A DNA stretch of 64,000 nucleotides from Entoloma clypeatum (Eukaryota > Basidiomycota > Agaricomycetes > Agaricales > Entolomataceae). Of the stretch, positions 11,033-23,215 are shown in pieces (position 1 is the stretch's first letter; every line of letters begins with the position of its first letter). The notes under the pieces are model-generated. The model searched no databases, had not been told where the DNA came from, and saw only the letters and a program-made list of their open reading frames with translations. The DNA lies in assembly GCA_963565915.1 (NCBI GenBank), contig OY751486.1, positions 5,642,001 to 5,706,000 of the forward strand. Direction: 5' to 3'. The translations under genes were made by a program, and so were the position numbers.

Positions 11033-11880
11033 ATGACCGAAGAAACCCACACTTCAGGATCCTACCGGATCGAGATGTTGAAGGCCACGAACTGGATGCC
11101 ATGGAAGTGACGAATGCTTACAGTACTCCGTGACCTTGGACTGGAGTCGTATATCGCGAAGGACATGGCCCCTCCAGGATTCATTGATGTTGACAAACCC
11201 ACACCAGCAGACAAGGCTGCCGTGACGAAATGGCATGAGAGCAATGTGAAGACGCGCACAAGGATTGAATTGGCAATTGGAGATGTGGAAATGGTCCACA
11301 TCAGTGGGGCGGAGAAGGAGGTGTGGGAGCAGTTGTCGATGGTAAAAGAGGCTGAAGGGCCAGATCAGGGTTCTCGCAACATGCCATGCACTCTATCGGA
11401 TGGAAGCCAATGAAAATAACTTCAACATGATTGAACATGTCTCGAAGCTGTGCCGACTGCAGAAGGAATTGCATCTAATGAACAACAAAGTCAACGACGA
11501 GGATTTCATGATGATCTTACTCACCTCATTGCCAGAAAGCTGGGACACATACACTTCGGCTTACCTTGGATCAAGTGGAAACAAACTAACAATCAAATCC
11601 CATGAGTTAATTGCAATGTTATATGAAGAAGATCGATGTTGTAAAGGACGCGTGATGGGTGCTGGCGGATCGACGTTTCAGGCAAAAAATTTCTCAAAAG
11701 AAAGGAAGACTCACAAGGATAATGGAAACTCAGACAAAGAATGCTATAACTGCCACAAAAAGGGCCATATCTCGCAGGATTGTTGGGCCAAGGGCGGAGA
11801 TAGCAAGGGAAAGGGTCCTAAGGGAAAGGGATCAGGAAAAGGAGGTCACAGGACAAACCAAGGTGCCAAAAACATGAACT
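11033..11880 (+). pseudogene. Gag pseudogene of copia C1
   Basis: The ATG at 11033 opens MTEETHTSGSYRIEMLKATN, the usual copia Gag start (short lead, then W..W). A TGA at 11108, followed by CGA ATG, breaks the frame. A frame change lies near 11390. The tail has a CCHC knuckle (CYNCHKKGHISQDC) and a basic Gly/Lys-rich end. Conserved blocks such as LLTSLPESWDTYTSAYLGS are present. Non-functional as it stands. Confidence 0.75.
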
Positions 11881-11903
11881 GACTACTCACCGATGCATCA
11901 TAT

Positions 11904-14900
11904 ATGGCAAATGATGGCAACACAGATCAGTTCTCAAAATATGACTGGTTGCTGGATTCCAGAACCACATCACACATTTGCACAGCACGCGACACATTCA
12001 TCACTTATGAGAAATTGACAGGTGTGACTGTTAAGGGAGTTGGAAAGGGACTGGGAGAGGTTGCAGGACAAGGGACGGTGGTGGTGAAATTTTCTGTGGA
12101 AGGAAAAATCATCAGACATCAACTCCGTGAGATACTGCACATACCAGAAGCGCCGAACTGTCTTCTCTCAATCAGTCGGATTGACAACAGTGGAGGACAT
12201 GTTGATTTCTGAAATGGGAGTTGCAAGATCATAGATGCCAAGGAAATGGTCATCGGAACTGGAAACAAAGTTAATCAATTATTCGCTCGTGCAGAGCTTC
12301 CTGGACAGGAAAAGGCCAATCTCGCAAAATCAGATGCACTCACATGGGACCAGTGGCACAGAGGATTCAGGCACATGTCCATTAGTGCATTGGAGCAACT
12401 GAAAAGGGAAGGATTGGTGAACAGACTCACCATTGATGAAACATTGATCACATCGCCTACCTGTGAATCTTGTATCCAGGCCAAGCAGGCACACCGTCCA
12501 TTTCCAAAAGAAGCAGAGCACCGAGCTGAGGAGGCCATTCTTGGATGATGCAAAATGGCTCAGTACCGTGCTATTCCTAAAGAAGAAAAGCGACACATTC
12601 CAGCGCATCAAAGAATACATGGTGATCATAGAGAGGAAATTTGGACACTCACTGAAATACCTGCGATTCGACAACGGGGGAGAGCTTGTTAACCCCGAGA
12701 TCCGTGCATGGACAGCTGAAAAAGGAATTATTATGGAAACAACAGCACCATAGTCACCTTCCCAAAATGGAATTGCAGAATGATCTTGGAATTAGTGCAC
12801 CTGATGCTTATTGAAAAGGGGTTACCTGCATTTCTATGGGATGAGGCCATTGCACATGTGGTCTATTTATGGAATTGAGCACCCACCAAGGCCCTGCAGG
12901 GGGCAACACCATTTGAGGCTTGGACGGGTGTTAAACCAGATGTATCGCACCTGAGGGAATATGGTTGTGATGTATGGATTTTGGATGAAGATAAAAATAG
13001 GTCAAAGCTCGCACCTAAATCAAGGAAGATGGTCTTCACAAGACTTGAGGACGGGCCGAAGGCGGTAAGGTATTACGATGTGGGGAGTTGGAAAATTAAA
13101 GTGTTGAGAAACTTTGTTTTCAACAAAAATGATGAGCCGAGGGATCTCGAAATGGAAATCAATGTACCGGGTTTGCCTGCCGAGGGGGAGGACCCTGATT
13201 CCCACGGATGTGTCGACAGTTCAAACTCAGAATGACCCACCAAGATCCTAACCCAAGTATCTTCCACAGACACTCCACTGCCAAAACAAGACCAAGGACC
13301 TCATCAGGATGGACCCCCGGACACCAGACAATTACGCACCAAGGCAACAAACATCAATTACTGGAAAATGAACAACCCCCGAGCTCAGCCAGCGAAGAGA
13401 GGTGGACCACAGCCACCGACACAGCCACCAATCGCACCATCAGGACCATCAAATTGACCAACTGCATCATCAACTGCAAAGTCGAAAGAGAAATACCGCA
13501 CCAACCTCACATTTGAAAATGTCTCGGAGGCATTCATGGAGAACTTCATTGAGAAGCTGATGGGAATGTCAATGGCAGCCATGGGAGTCAAAAAGATGGC
13601 AAAAGCAGCATCGGGAACACAATTCGCTACAAGGCCAGACTCATCGCACGAGGATTCTCGCAGAAACCTGGAACTGACTACAGTAACAACGGAACATTCG
13701 CACCAGTTATGCGATTTGAGAGCTTACGCACTGTACTCGGACTAGCCTCAATGTACGACTGGGACATATGACAAATGGATGTCAAAACAGCATACCTGAA
13801 TGGCTACCTCGAGGAGGAATTATACATGGAGCAACCAGAGGGCTATGATGACAGAACTGGACGCATCTGCTGACTCATACAAGCACTCTACGGATTGAAG
13901 CAGGCAGGAAATGTATGGAACAAAGAGTGGAATCAGGCGATGAGGAGCTGGGCTATACACAATTGAAATCTGACTACTGTTGCTTCCTACACTGTGAAAA
14001 CGAGAAGTTCTCAATCATCTTGGTATGGGTTGACGACATTATCACCATCACAAACAACGCTGAGGAATCAGATCATGTCGAACATGAAATCAAGATGAAA
14101 TTTGAAATAAACATCATCGGCAAACCCACCATTCTCCTAGGCATGAAAATCGATCAAGACAACGACAAGAAGACTATTTCATTGTCACAAGGTCACTACA
14201 TCGACACAATGCTCAAACGATTCGGTCTGAAGGATGCAAATCCAGTCTCAACCCCCATGGACTCCAACGTAAACATGGATTGGGATGAAGGAGATGAGGG
14301 GGACAAGAATGGGTCAAAAGATGGCGAGAATAACAGGGGATCGGGTGCATATGCCACCACGATTGGCTCACTGATGTATGCGGCACTTGGGACAAGGCCA
14401 GACATCACCTACGCAGTTCAACAACTTGCACAATTCACAAAGAACCCACAGGTGAAGCATTGGACAGCTGTCAAATGCATTTTTCAATATCTAAAAGGCA
14501 CGCGTGACCGTACACTTACATTCAGTGGTAACGACCAAGACTGGACAACAGAACTCACAATATACTGCAACACAGACTGGGCATCGAACGCCAAGCAAAA
14601 ATCCATGAGTGGCTATGTTTTGCTACTCGCAGGGGGAGCTGTCGCTTGGAGCACAAAGAAGCAATTGACTGTGGCGCTTTCAATGGCCGAAGCTGAATAC
14701 ATTGCGGCGACTCACATTGCGAAACAAGTTTTATGGCACAGAACATTTTTTGAAGAACTTGGGATTCCACAACCCCTTACTTTGACCATCTATTGCGACA
14801 ATCAAGCCGCAATCGCTATCGCTCACCATCCCAAATTTCATGCACAAACGAAACATATTGACATCACCTTACATTTTCTACGTGATCTAGTTGAAGATGG

Positions 14901-15009
14901 AACAGTCTATGTGGCATCTAGCAAAAATGTGGCGGACATATTCATGAAGGCACTGCCGAGGGTCGCACATGAGTATTTAGCTCATGGACTCGGAGTAATG
15001 CTCGAGTAA
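11904..15009 (+). pseudogene. Pol pseudogene of copia C1
   Basis: Domains in order: protease (WLLDSRTT, where the catalytic Gly after Asp-Ser is Arg), integrase zinc finger (WHRGFRH...CESC), integrase core with FDNGGE, a long eroded gap, RT starting near 13615 (KARLIARGFSQKPGTDY in a shifted frame), the RT catalytic motif VWVDD (about 14020), and RNase H with CNTDWAS, AEAEYIA and CDNQAA blocks. The last 364 residues (13915-15009) are one open frame. Multiple stops and frame changes upstream make the polyprotein non-functional. The open 3' part suggests moderate age or chance. Confidence 0.8.
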
Positions 15010-15016
15010 GGGGGAG

Positions 15017-15229
15017 TGTTGGAAACGGAGGATTGAGGCATCGCTGGACGACGGCGGCGGATGGTTGTGTACTCGACTATTACCATACCATTACCAGTAG
15101 ATACTTCCATAACACTCATTTCCAAGTACATAGCTTACTCACTTTGTAGTTAGATTACACCCTCATCAATTAGTAAAAAAAACATAGTTTACATTGAAAT
15201 ACATCATCTTTCACTGTGTATTTTCATCA
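15017..15229 (+). repeat. Right LTR of copia C1
   Basis: Starts TGTTGGAAACGG after the purine tract and ends TTTTCATCA. It shares about 170 bp with the left LTR, including ACCATTACCAGTAGATACTT. Confidence 0.8.
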
Positions 15230-15429
15230 CCGACAAACTTGGCAAAGACGGGAAATTGACTCCCCAAGAATGCCAACGATGATTTGACAATAATTTATGC
15301 ATGTTTTGCGGCAACGTGGGTCATCGGGCATCCGACTGCTCAAAGAAGTCGTCTTCTAATGCCAAAGCAAAGGCCCGCGCGGCCCAAGCTGAGGACAAAT
15401 TGGAGAAGACGACTGAGTCAAAAAAATAG
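15230..15429 (+). pseudogene. Gag C-terminal part of chromovirus B
   Basis: The frame reads TDKLGKDGKLTPQECQR, stop, FDNNLCMFCGNVGHRASDC and a basic tail to TAG. CMFCGNVGHRASDC is a CCHC zinc knuckle. This is the other half of the Gag whose start lies at 7297; about 7.7 kb of A and C1 sequence separates them, and the capsid core is lost. Confidence 0.75.
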
Positions 15430-15488
15430 TAAGCAGTCCTCAGATTCCAGCACGTACTGGGGATTGCATTGACTCCTTTCGTGCACCT

Positions 15489-18400
15489 TTGGAAACCCTC
15501 CAACTCAATACATCTGCTCTCTCAAATCCGAACTCTCTATGTATTGATTTGATATCTCCAACCTTTTCCGATTCTCTTCCAATAAAGACTCTTATTGATT
15601 CTGGTTCTACACATTGCTTCGCAGATACCAGATTTATTTCTTCTTTAAACTTATCTCCAACTCCAATTCCTTCACCTATGGTTTTGAAACTTTTTGATGG
15701 TTATTCAAATACTTATATCACACAATCTATCGATCTTCCTCTGCGATTTCCTTCCGGTGAACTTCTGACTGTCGCATTTTACGTGACAACCCTCAATTCA
15801 TCTTGTAATTTGGTTCTAGAACACAACTGGCTCACCCGCTACAATCCGTTGATTGACTGGGTATTTGGCAGTATCTTATTCCGTTCTACATTACCCGACA
15901 CTCCGAGTCCGACTCCAATGTCGACTGCCGAGGCAGCTCCGCCACCTCTGCAGTCATATCTCCATGCTTGTAAGGCTCCTGGGGCATACGCTTTCCACGT
16001 TCACCTCTCCGACATATCCACCAATTCCGCGTCTGTCTCCGACAACGCTCCCGACCTCTCTGGCATACCCGAGGAATACCACGATTTTGCTGATGTATTC
16101 AGTAAGAAAAAAGCCGACACCCTTGCACCCCACCGACCGTACGACCTCAAGATCAATTTGGAGAAGGTACTTCCCCTCCGATTGGTCCGATGTACTCACT
16201 CTCGCAATCCGAACTTGGATCCCTCTGAGACTTCATCGACGAGCATCTCAACATCGGTTTCATCAAACCTTCTAGTTCACCTCACGGCGCTCCGATCCTC
16301 TTCGTCCGAAAGAAAGATGGATCACTCCGACTATGCGTCGACTACCGAGGCCTGAACAAAATCATGAAGAAGGACCGATACCCACTTCCGCTCATCTCTG
16401 ACCTCTTAGCCACTGCTGGAAAAGCACGCGTTTATACCACCTAGTCCGCATCGCTGAAGGTGATGAATGAAAACTGCATTCCGCACTCGCTATGGATCGT
16501 TTGAATGGTTAGTCATGCCATTCAGATTGTCTAACACACCTGCAGCCTTTCAATGCTTTATGAACGACATCTTCTCCGACCTTCTGGACAACTGCGTTAC
16601 CTTTTACCTCGACGACATCCTGATCTACTCCGACAACCCCGAGGAACACAAAAAACATGTCCGAGAAGTCCTCCGACAACTCCGACAACATGGTCTTTAT
16701 GCCCGCGCCGACAAGTGCGACTTCTCTGCCGAAACTGTAGAATATCTTGGATTTATCCTTTCTCCCGACAGACTCAAAATGTCGGAAGCAAAAGTCAAGA
16801 TTATTCAGGATTGGCCTGAACCGTGCAGAGTGAAGGATGTCCAGTCCTTTTTAGGTTTTGCAAACTTTTACCGACGTTTCATTCCATTCTATTCCAACAT
16901 CACTATTCCACTCACTCGTTTAACCAGGAAACATGCCACTTGGCTGTTCTCCGACGACGCTCGAACCGCTTTTAATGACCTGAAAAAGGCATTTACCACC
17001 GCTCCGATCCTGACACACTGGATCCCCGACTCTCCAATAATTGTCGAAACTGACACATCTGACTATGCCCTAGCAGCTATTTTGTCAATCATCACCTCCG
17101 ACAATGAAGTCCACCCCGTCGCATTCCATTCCCACACCTTTACGGCCCCCAAAGTAAACTATGACACCCACGATAAGGAACTTCTTGCCATCTACAAAGC
17201 ATTTAAAATTTGGCGCCATTACCTGGAAGGCTCCGGTACTCCGATTGACATCGTTACCAACCACAAAAATCTCGAGTGTTTTGCCACCACCAAAGTTCTT
17301 TCACGCCGACATGTCCAATGGTCGGAATACCTTTCTCAGTTCAACCTCTTCATCCACTTCTGCCCCAGCCGATTGGGAACTAAACCCGAATCTCTAACTA
17401 GACGTTGGGATGTCTACCCTAAAGGGGGAAATAGCGACTACATCAACATCAATCCGACCAACCTCCGACCAGTCTTTTCGCAAGAACAGCTCTCCGCTTC
17501 AGTTCACGCAACTCAACTCCTTGAGCCTGTCCTCCATGCAACCATTATCATAGACACAGACAAGCTCCACCATGACATACTCACAGCACTCCCTTCCGAC
17601 ACTCTTTATAACACTCTTTCCAAAGATCCTAAACCCCACTGGTCTCTCAACTCCGATGGTTTCCTCTGACATGACGATCAGATATATGTTCCTGACTCCG
17701 ACAACCTCTGACTTTGAGTCCTACAGCACAAGCATGATCACATGCTTGCTGGACACCCAGGTCAGAACAAAACACTCAGTCTCATTTAGCACGACTACAC
17801 CTGGCCCAGAGTACGAGATTTTGTCAAACACTATTGCAAGTCATGTACTACTTGCATGTGATCAAAGCCACAAAGACACAAGCCTTACGGCCTACTCAAA
17901 CAGCTTCTGATCCCAGAATGTCCTTGGAATTCTATCTCAATGGATTTCATTGAGACCCTTCCGACCTCTGACAACTTTGACTCCATCCTCGTTATCATTG
18001 ACCGATTAACGAAGCAAAGTATCTTCATTCCGGCAACCATTCACTGCACCTCTGAAGACCTTGCCATACTCTTCGTATCACATGTCTTCTCTAAACATGA
18101 CGTCCCCAAACATGTCACCTCTGACCGCGGCCCCGAATTCGTCTCCCGATTCTTCTGATCTCTCGGAAAGGCTCTAAACATGACCCTCCACTTCACAAGG
18201 CGATGGCCAAACCGAACGCACTAACCAGACCCTCGAACAGTACTTGCAGATATCCCGAGCCCGATCCTTTGTGACCGACTTAGACGAGCTTCACCAAGAA
18301 CTGAAATCCACCATCTCTGATGCTCAACAACATTACCAAAAGTCCTCCGACAATAATTGGATCGCAGCTCTGACGTTCTCTGTCGGACAACAGGTTTTTG

Positions 18401-18840
18401 TCAAAGCACAGTTCTTCCGCACAACACACCCATCCAAGAAACTCTCAGAAAAGTACTTGGGACCATATGAGATCATTGCACAACCCGGCACACACTCCTT
18501 TACCCTCCGACTCCCCGACACATTCTGCAGAGTTCACCCCATCTACCACATCTCCATGCTTGAACCTGCAACTCCAAACACCATTCCAAATCGGACCCAA
18601 CCTCCGCCTCCTCCAATTGACATCGACAGAGAACTTGAGTACGAGATTGCTGAAATCGTTGACTCAAAGATCAACCGACAACATAGCTGCAAGCTACTAT
18701 ATTTCGTCCGTTGGTTAGGATATGAAAACACTGATGAGGAATTCTCTTGGCTATCAGCCAATGAACTGGAAAATGCCCCTGAGCTTGTCTCTGACTTTCA
18801 TTCCGCAAACCGGGTCCGAGTACTATTGCTATCTACTTAG
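15489..18840 (+). pseudogene. Pol pseudogene of chromovirus B
   Basis: Domains in order: protease with IDSGSTHCF (about 15597); RT N-terminal part with frame changes near 16170-16450 ([17 protein letters not shown] in another frame); RT core with FYLDDILIYS (about 16603); RNase H with VETDTSDYA, keeping the catalytic Asp; integrase zinc finger (AGHPGQ...CKSCTTC, with stops); and integrase core with MDFIETLP, SDRGPEF and GDGQTERTNQ. A deletion removes integrase between about 18240 and 18260. A GPY/F-like module and a C-terminal chromodomain (YEIAEIVDSK...YFVRWLGYEN) end at 18840. A chromovirus by domain order, with at least six frame breaks or stops. Confidence 0.85.
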
Positions 18841-19724
18841 TATGTTGTTTCTTGTTTGAGGACTCCGCCTTCTCTGACGGCTCTGAAATTGACATGTCGG
18901 AATCATCTGACAGCTCCGGCAACTCCAACCTCTTCCTATTCACAATATCTTTCCTAATCCTCCTCGCGATCCTCTTCTCCAGTCTCAATTCATGCGTCTC
19001 CTCCCTTGTATCCATCTCTTCCTCTGACTCCTCCTCTGACTTTTGTTGGTACTCGGTATCCACCAAGTCTTTGACTGCTGTTAGCAGTCACCTCACCTGC
19101 CTGGTCTCCGCCAAAATCATCTTGAGGACACTCAAGACAGTGTCCTCCGACCCACTCTCCAACACCTTTTTCTTCCCCTTATTCACCTTCACTATTTTCT
19201 TCACCTCCTTCACCTCTGACTTTTCCTCCGACGCTCTGACCTCGCATTTCTTCTTGCCTTTGACACAACCCTTGCAGGATGACTTATTCCTAAAACAAAA
19301 GGTCCAAACAGAAAAGACAAACCAAAGAAGAACTCACTCATTGTGTTTGCACTTGACAGACGCCCTTCATAATGCACCTATCGCAGGCGCTGACCCCAAC
19401 CCCAACCCCGACTCCCAACCCCTCTCCGACCATTGCCGTCACCTCCTCCACCTTCCTCTTCTTCATCACCTTCTTCTTCTCTGCCTGCGACACCCCCGAC
19501 CCCTTGCTTGACACGCCTTGAATAGCGGCCACTTCATCGGCCCTCTTCTGAGCTGCCAGCTCGAACGCCCAATGCGTCTCCTCCGCTACCCTCTCTTCCT
19601 CCACTCTCCGCTCCTCCTCAGCCTTCTTGGCAGCCTCCTCCTCCGCCGCTCACTTTTTAGCCTCCACCTCCGCAAGTTTGGCCTGCAGCGCCTCCAATTC
19701 TTTTTGGAATTCATTTGCCGACAT
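18833..19724 (-). pseudogene. Antisense cysteine-rich ORF at the 3' end of B
   Basis: On the minus strand, convergent with pol and overlapping its stop, the sequence reads as a protein: MSANEFQKELEALQAKLAEV, a long Glu/Lys/Ala coiled-coil, then CDRCIMKGVCQ, a short intron-like gap (GTGAGT..TTTTAG, about 19290-19340), CKGCVKGKKKC, and an acidic/basic tail ending KKQHTK at 18833. Two C-x2-C clusters followed by a third Cys resemble half of a Zn2-Cys6 centre. Two TGA stops (after EAKK and after TRQVR) interrupt it. I do not know its function; it may be an accessory protein of the retroelement. It is not the usual random shadow, because coiled-coil, cysteine and splice signals line up. Confidence 0.55.
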
Positions 19725-20013
19725 TTTGAGGATTTTTGGAAGAGTTTTTCAAGTGGAAAGATAATGGGGGGAACAAGAAGAAAGAACCACTCAGACGGTA
19801 TTTTCAACCAATGCATCACATGACACAGTTCACGCACACCAACCACCTAGGTCCTTAGGCCTCATGGGTTCAGCCCTAAGGGGGAAATACTATTACATTC
19901 CGATCAGCTCCAATGATTTCCGACCAATTCCGACACCTCCAACATCTCCGACATTTTGACTAATACTTATTATGCATACTTACTGTTATGAATCTCATTA
20001 CTACATACATTAC

Positions 20014-20497
20014 TGTTAAGAACTGATCGACAAAATGTCGGAGCTACGTCGGACACGTCGGAAAGTCGGAGGGTCGAAGCGCGTGCAACGTAGGGGCAAG
20101 GACTTGGCTTCAACTTGTGTGTTGCGCCCTCGCTAATACATTGGTGTCCTTATTTCGGAGGATCGGAGGATCGGAGGTCAGAGGTCGGACTCAAGTTAAG
20201 AGTCGGAAAGAGGACGGGGGGTATGATGTCGAATCTAAGTTGATATTCAAACTGAAGCTAATACACGATTCTACATAAGTTTAAATACTATGTCGGAGGA
20301 CGTGTGGCTTCATCGGAGTCGGATAACGAGTGGCTGTCAGAGATTCTTAACATAAGTAAAATGGTCGGATGTAAGTAATGTACGTAGTAACAAGATTCAT
20401 AACAGTAAGTATGCATAATAAGTATTAGTCAAAATGTCGGAGGTGTCGGAGGTGTCGGGATTGGTCGGAAATCATCGGAATGGATCGGAATGTAACA
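20014..20497 (-). repeat. Solo LTR of family B, reversed, inside the B 3' LTR
   Basis: 484 bp starting TGTTAAGAACTG and ending AATGTAACA, the reverse complement of the B LTR. It is flanked on both sides by ATTAC (20009-20013 and 20498-20502), a perfect 5-bp target duplication. It shows the full LTR length, including the ~75-bp block missing from the resident 3' LTR. The result is a palindromic region of about 600 bp. Confidence 0.9.
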
Positions 20498-20589
20498 ATT
20501 ACTTACATCCGACCATTTTACTTATGTTAAGCATCTCCGACAGCCACTCATTATCTGACTCCGACGAAGCCACACGTCCTCCGACATAG

Positions 20590-20634
20590 TATTTAAACTT
20601 ATGTAGAATCGTGTATTAGCTTCAGTTTGAATAT
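20590..20634 (+). promoter_or_regulatory. TATA-like box and self-primer of the B LTR
   Basis: TATTTAAA at 20590-20597 is followed 34 nt later by AGTTTGAATAT (20624-20634), complementary to the B primer site at 7253-7263. The predicted RNA would start at or near 20624. Confidence 0.65.
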
Positions 20635-20787
20635 CAACTTAGATTCGACATCATACCAATGTATTAGCGAGGGTGCAACACACAAGTTGAAACCAAGTCC
20701 TTGCCCCTATGTTGCACGCGCTCCGACCCTCCAACCCTCCGACGTGTCCAACATAGCTCCAATGTTTTTGTCAATCAGTTCTTAACA

Positions 20788-21604
20788 GTGCCATCATTTT
20801 GGACGGCTTCTCCTGTTCTCCTTGATTTTTTGTCATCCATCTAGTGTGCCATCAGTTGGATGGCTTCCGGTCCCGACATCCGCCCATCTAATCTATAGTG
20901 CGGCTTTCGGTTCCAACATCCCTTGGCTCCGGCTAATGCACTAACTACGAGTAGCTGAGGAATGTGGGAACTGGCTGGTATATCACATTCATGTAAGCAT
21001 TCTTTTCAGGCTTTCCTCCTTGATTTCAATCCACCATGTTATATCTTCTCTCAGTGGCACTTCTGGTCGCCCATTGAACAGGACTAAGTCCTTTATATTG
21101 TTGTCAATACATCATCACCTCCCTAGATACTCTCCAGACATCCACGTACTGATGTGGTTCATGAGGCCCATCTTCCACTGCCTCAACACATGACATATCC
21201 CTTGAAAGAGCCCACACCTTCTTCCCAGAGGCTGGCGGCGCCTTGCTATCATCACCACCACCTCCCAGCTCTGATTCATCTCCATCCTTTGCTGATATTT
21301 CCAACAAAGGTGATGTACCAGAACCCCCTCCCACTGCCTTCACTGCCGGACTCTGACCCTTCTTCCTCGCATCCTGGTGCTCCCAACGATGAGCCCATCA
21401 GAAATCCCAGTCAAGATGACTCACATCCAGCTCCCAATTCACCACCACTGCTGCCACCTCCTCTCAACATCAAAATTTCTTAATGTTGGGCCCCCATCAT
21501 GTCAGGGGAGTGTAACAGTTACGATTGCCACCCTGTTGGTGGAGGGCTTAGTCTCAAGGTACATACTCTATGTTGGCATAATACTTATGGACAATGTATC
21601 AAGT
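20788..21604. other. Intergenic, nothing recognised
   Basis: A Pro/His/Ser-rich frame at 21154-21483 has low-complexity composition and no motif, so I do not call it a gene. TCTAGTGTGCCATCA-like words echo the flank at about 7060-7080. Confidence 0.4.
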
Positions 21605-23215
21605 TTATTTTAATGTGTCAATCTCCATGACTGTAATCCCAAGTTCCTCATGCACATAGCTCATCTTGCCCCAAGTTTCTGTATAATGTGAATGTACATA
21701 TAGATTCTTCAGCACAGGCAAGGATGATTTGATGTTCCTCAGAATAAAACATTCTGTCTCCGTCAACACAAAACATGGAAAGCCAAGCTCTTCCAAACCT
21801 GGCTCGTTGTAATCAGCATTGGCCCTCTTGTCCTTGTCAACACCGTTTGAATCAATATCACCTGGGCTATTACTTTGGGTCGCTGTCCTTGTTGTCTTCG
21901 CCATTGGTATCTTGCCATCTATCATCAAACATCCAAGGAATGAAAAGCCTCTTTAAATGAGGCATTTCTTTCATGAATTCTTCTATGTCGTCAAAGGTCA
22001 ATTCCATTGAAGGTTCCATGAGAGTCAGTCATAACATTCCATCCCATCGATAGTGTCTGGAGCTGTGGAGCTGTTATTGTCAATATTTTGAGGAGGGCCA
22101 CCAGAATATACATGTCAATGATAGGATTGAGATCCAACAATTGAAGATTTGTTCTGTTGATATGCTGCAGAATGGGAATCATATCATGGTATGTTCCTTT
22201 TTCTACGAGCCATGGGTTGAGTTCATGTATATTGGCTATATTGTTAATGAGGACATCGAGCCCCGGGCTTGTTTCATCATGACCGTGTGTAACACGTGTC
22301 AGCTCATCTAAAATCTGCGCATAACTGTTTGCTGTCCAATAGTCCATTGTTTCAAGGTGAAGTCTATTTGCTTGTAATGGGAAATGGAGCCCATGCATGA
22401 ATTGAATTATATGTTGCAGCGATCCCATCACATCCACATTGGAGTTGACGTTGCCAAGATATGTTATGGTGTGGTTTTTGTCAAGAATAACATCTTCCTC
22501 GATAGTTCTTCTTGGAGAAAGTCCTCTGTTGACTTTGTCCAGGCATTGCATTCATCCATCCATTCAAAATGTGCTATCTTCTGAAATATTGTTCCAAAGT
22601 TCAAGCCCACCCTTTGTTCGCCCCAAGAAGCATAAGAAATAACTCTGGTGACATCAATAGATTTGACATGCCAGAGTTCATTGAGTGCTCTGACTCTATA
22701 ATCCCAATTCTCAGGTGCTTCATACGTTTCACATACTGCAAATACCGCTCAAGTTCTTCTAGCTTAGGTCGCCGTGCCAAATCCTATGCCAAAATTATTT
22801 CCCAAATCATTGCAATGGCGTGTGGCAGTACTCACAATCCATTCCACACATTCCCTTTGCCCTGGCTGTACAACTTCAGCATTGTAGTGACTCTCACTGA
22901 ATGGCTATGATGTAGTTCAGACAGTATTTTGCCAATGATTGCACTTGCCATTAATTGTTCATGTCTCGCCCATATGTCATCCAACTTGAGAAGATAAAGC
23001 AAGGGAATTATTGAGTGCTGGAAGCACCCCCACAGACCATCCAAGGCAGCATTGGACAGAGATTTACATGTCAGGGAAAGAGGATTCAGAGTTCTCCGTG
23101 CTCCATCGTCATCTACCAGGAAGGCCGCTAGCTTGACAATGTTCGTTAAGACCTCAAGAGGTAGTTTTGGTAGAACAGTGGGTTTGCTTTGCATAACCCG
23201 CATATCTGTCCTCAT
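21605..23215 (-). CDS. F-box protein, possibly with leucine-rich repeat tail
   Basis: The N-terminal exon (23215-22832) starts MRTDMRVMQSKPTVLPKLPL and carries an F-box: LPLEVLTNIVKLAAF, then SLTCKSLSNAALDGLWGCFQ, the typical L-P-x-E...CK...A...LW pattern. F-box proteins bind Skp1 and choose targets for SCF ubiquitin ligases. Downstream coding segments in other frames (about 22780-22560, 22551-21991 and 21928-21605) read as Leu-rich helices typical of fungal F-box tails (ERYLQYVKRMKHLRIGII; LQHINRTNLQLLDLNPIIDM). The segments need short introns or frame changes, so exon borders are unclear and the gene could be a pseudogene. The Met at 23215 is the first that precedes the F-box. No close relative elsewhere in the window. 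Confidence 0.55.

Larger units (their letters stand above)
10775..15229 (+). mobile_element. Copia retrotransposon C1 (decayed)
   Basis: Left LTR 10775-10944 (5'-truncated), primer site 10945-10956, gag, protease, integrase, RT and RNase H in Ty1/copia order, polypurine tract AGGGGGAG at 15009-15016, right LTR 15017-15229. It sits between the 14-base LTR remnant of A and the gag of B. No target duplication can be read because the left LTR end is lost. Confidence 0.85.
7091..20787 (+). mobile_element. Nested LTR-retrotransposon cluster bounded by chromovirus B
   Basis: The outer element is a chromodomain gypsy element here called B: truncated 5' LTR (7091-7250), primer site, gag start (7297), then after the insertions its gag zinc knuckle, pol and chromodomain (15230-18840), antisense ORF, polypurine tract AAGGGGGAAA (19879-19888) and 3' LTR (19891-20787). 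Inside lie a 3' half of chromovirus A (7507-10774) and copia C1 (10775-15229). The order requires at least three insertions plus deletions that removed the middle of B gag and the 5' half of A. All coding parts are decayed. Confidence 0.85.
19891..20787 (+). repeat. 3' LTR of chromovirus B, split by a solo LTR
   Basis: Begins TATTACATTCC (TG mutated to TA) right after the purine tract, is interrupted by 20014-20502, and ends CAGTTCTTAACA at 20787. Without the insert it is about 408 bp. It lacks about 75 bp that the solo LTR still has. Confidence 0.85.

Noticed and set aside
21154..21483. Pro/His/Ser-rich open frame
   Set aside because: Low-complexity composition; no start context or motif.
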